From CAWAVN01 sp963825075 (GTDB lineage Bacteria > Planctomycetota > Planctomycetia > Planctomycetales > Planctomycetaceae), in NCBI GenBank assembly GCA_963825075.1, contig CAWGRX010000015.1, positions 186,001-250,000 of the forward strand: a stretch of DNA of 64,000 nt. Direction: 5' to 3'. The position numbers were made by a program, and so were the translations under genes. Shown in pieces: positions 63,307-64,000 of this stretch. Position 1 is the first letter of the stretch, and each line of letters starts with the position of its first letter. A model generated the notes under the pieces. That model was not told where the DNA came from. It was given only the letters and a program-made list of their open reading frames with translations, and did not search any database.

Positions 63307-64000
63307 ATGAAAGGAATGATAGAGGAACTGGCTGGTCCGCCACCCGACGACTTTCCCAGTCGCTGTTCGCTCGCGCTGGGCGAAGCGGGCGAGCGTACGG
63401 TTCGCCCGTGGTGGTTTTGGGTCGGGCTGGTTTGCCTGTGCGCGATTCCTCGCATTCTTCTGGCCTGGCTCATGCCGGCCTATTGTAACGATGCCTACTT
63501 CTACGTTTACATTGCGGACCAAATCACCGAAGGCAACCTGGCTCCCTTGCTCAGCAGCCTGGGAATCAACATTTATCCCTTAATCCTCATCGCCGGGCAT
63601 TGGCTGGGCTTTACCTGGACCGGGGCGGGAGTGGTTTGGGGCATTGCCGTCGGCAGCCTGACGATCCTGCCTTTGTACGGCTGGCTGCGGCGGATAGGAA
63701 ACGACCGCCTGGCATTGGCGGGCTGTCTGCTCTACATCTCCCAGCCGAAATTCATCGAGCTTTCCATGGAACCCATTCGAGATTCCTCGTTTTGGTTCTT
63801 TTTCGTCTTGTGCCTGTACTCGGCCTGGCGGGCGATGGAAGCGATGAAGTTTCGCTGGTGCCTGTCCGCCGGCATCGCGCTCGTACTCGCGATCCACACC
63901 CGCACGGAAGGCTGGTTCTTGCTGGTTCCGCTCGCGTGGTGGCTGATGGCTCGCTTTTGGGAAGAACCGGCGGACCGCTGGCGAACCGCGACCGGCAGCC
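63307..64000 (+). CDS. GT39-like (ArnT/PMT-type) membrane protein, 3' end beyond window
   Basis: An open frame from ATG 63307 to the window end (231 codons). A polar N-terminus is followed by membrane segments: WWFWVGLVCLCAIPRILLAW, INIYPLILIAGHWLGF, GVVWGIAVGSLTILPLYGWL, FWFFFVLCLYSAWRAM, GIALVLAIHTRTEGWFLLVP. The short acidic loop YCNDAYFYVYIADQITEGNL after the first helix, and the ISQPKFIELSMEPIRDSSFW loop, resemble GT39/ArnT-family glycosyltransferases that use polyprenyl-phosphate sugars. The 3' part is missing, so family assignment is provisional. A GAGGGG-type ribosome site is about 20 bases upstream, rather far. Confidence 0.7.
   Translation, partial: MKGMIEELAGPPPDDFPSRCSLALGEAGERTVRPWWFWVGLVCLCAIPRILLAWLMPAYCNDAYFYVYIADQITEGNLAPLLSSLGINIYPLILIAGHWLGFTWTGAGVVWGIAVGSLTILPLYGWLRRIGNDRLALAGCLLYISQPKFIELSMEPIRDSSFWFFFVLCLYSAWRAMEAMKFRWCLSAGIALVLAIHTRTEGWFLLVPLAWWLMARFWEEPADRWRTATGS

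Overview
This window looks like the chromosome of a planctomycete (Planctomycetota, probably Pirellulales-like; the genus cannot be read from the sequence). Evidence: a DUF1501 Tat-exported protein, an iduronate-type sulfatase, DUF1571 and DUF6798-type proteins, a J-like domain without HPD, a giant tandem UvrA, a VWA/GATase-like membrane protein, HEAT-repeat and PD40-propeller exported proteins, and GC-rich palindromic repeats. Family names come from memory of the families; no search was run.

Layout. 1-15.3 kb is core chromosome: the end of a very large repetitive envelope protein, ilvN-ilvC, a propeller lipoprotein, a glycerophosphodiester phosphodiesterase, a HEAT protein, pyrF, a DUF1501 protein and acs. 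15.3-16.6 kb holds two related palindromic, MITE-like elements flanking a broken DUF6998-like gene. 16.70-26.74 kb is a tRNA-Leu(CAA) integrative island bounded by a perfect 59-bp direct repeat. It carries an integrase, a HEPN-like gene, an Fe-S-type helicase split by an IS630 element, a non-coding segment with iteron-like repeats, an overlapping J-like/FGE-sulfatase pair, an unrecognised 312-residue protein and a broken serine recombinase. 26.8-33.8 kb is an IS graveyard: a second integrase remnant, IS66, IS4, an IS1380-like piece, an IS701-like end, ISL3 with a nested MITE, and scraps of a helicase and a response regulator. 33.8-64 kb is mostly core again: priA, a VOC protein, an EVE protein, glnA, a small gene interrupted by an IS, a PLP enzyme plus D-glutamate-cyclase-like pair, a sulfatase, a tandem uvrA, a VWA protein, a TSUP permease, DUF1571 and DUF6798 proteins, a lysine-rich basic protein, a cytochrome P450 and the start of a GT39-like membrane protein.

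A technical signal runs through the window. Many core genes (the opening gene, the propeller protein, priA, the EVE gene, the D-glutamate cyclase, the threonine dehydratase, uvrA, the VWA gene, the P450) are broken by single-base frameshifts, several in short homopolymers. Uncorrected sequencing indels explain this better than mass pseudogenisation, so frameshifts alone should not be read as gene death here. The IS-interrupted genes are a different matter, because there the inserted sequence and the restored frame can both be seen.

Functionally, ilvN-ilvC serve branched-chain amino-acid synthesis, glnA nitrogen assimilation, acs acetate activation, and uvrA/priA DNA repair and replication restart. 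The most unusual biology is the island cargo and the palindromic repeats inserted in frame inside uvrA.
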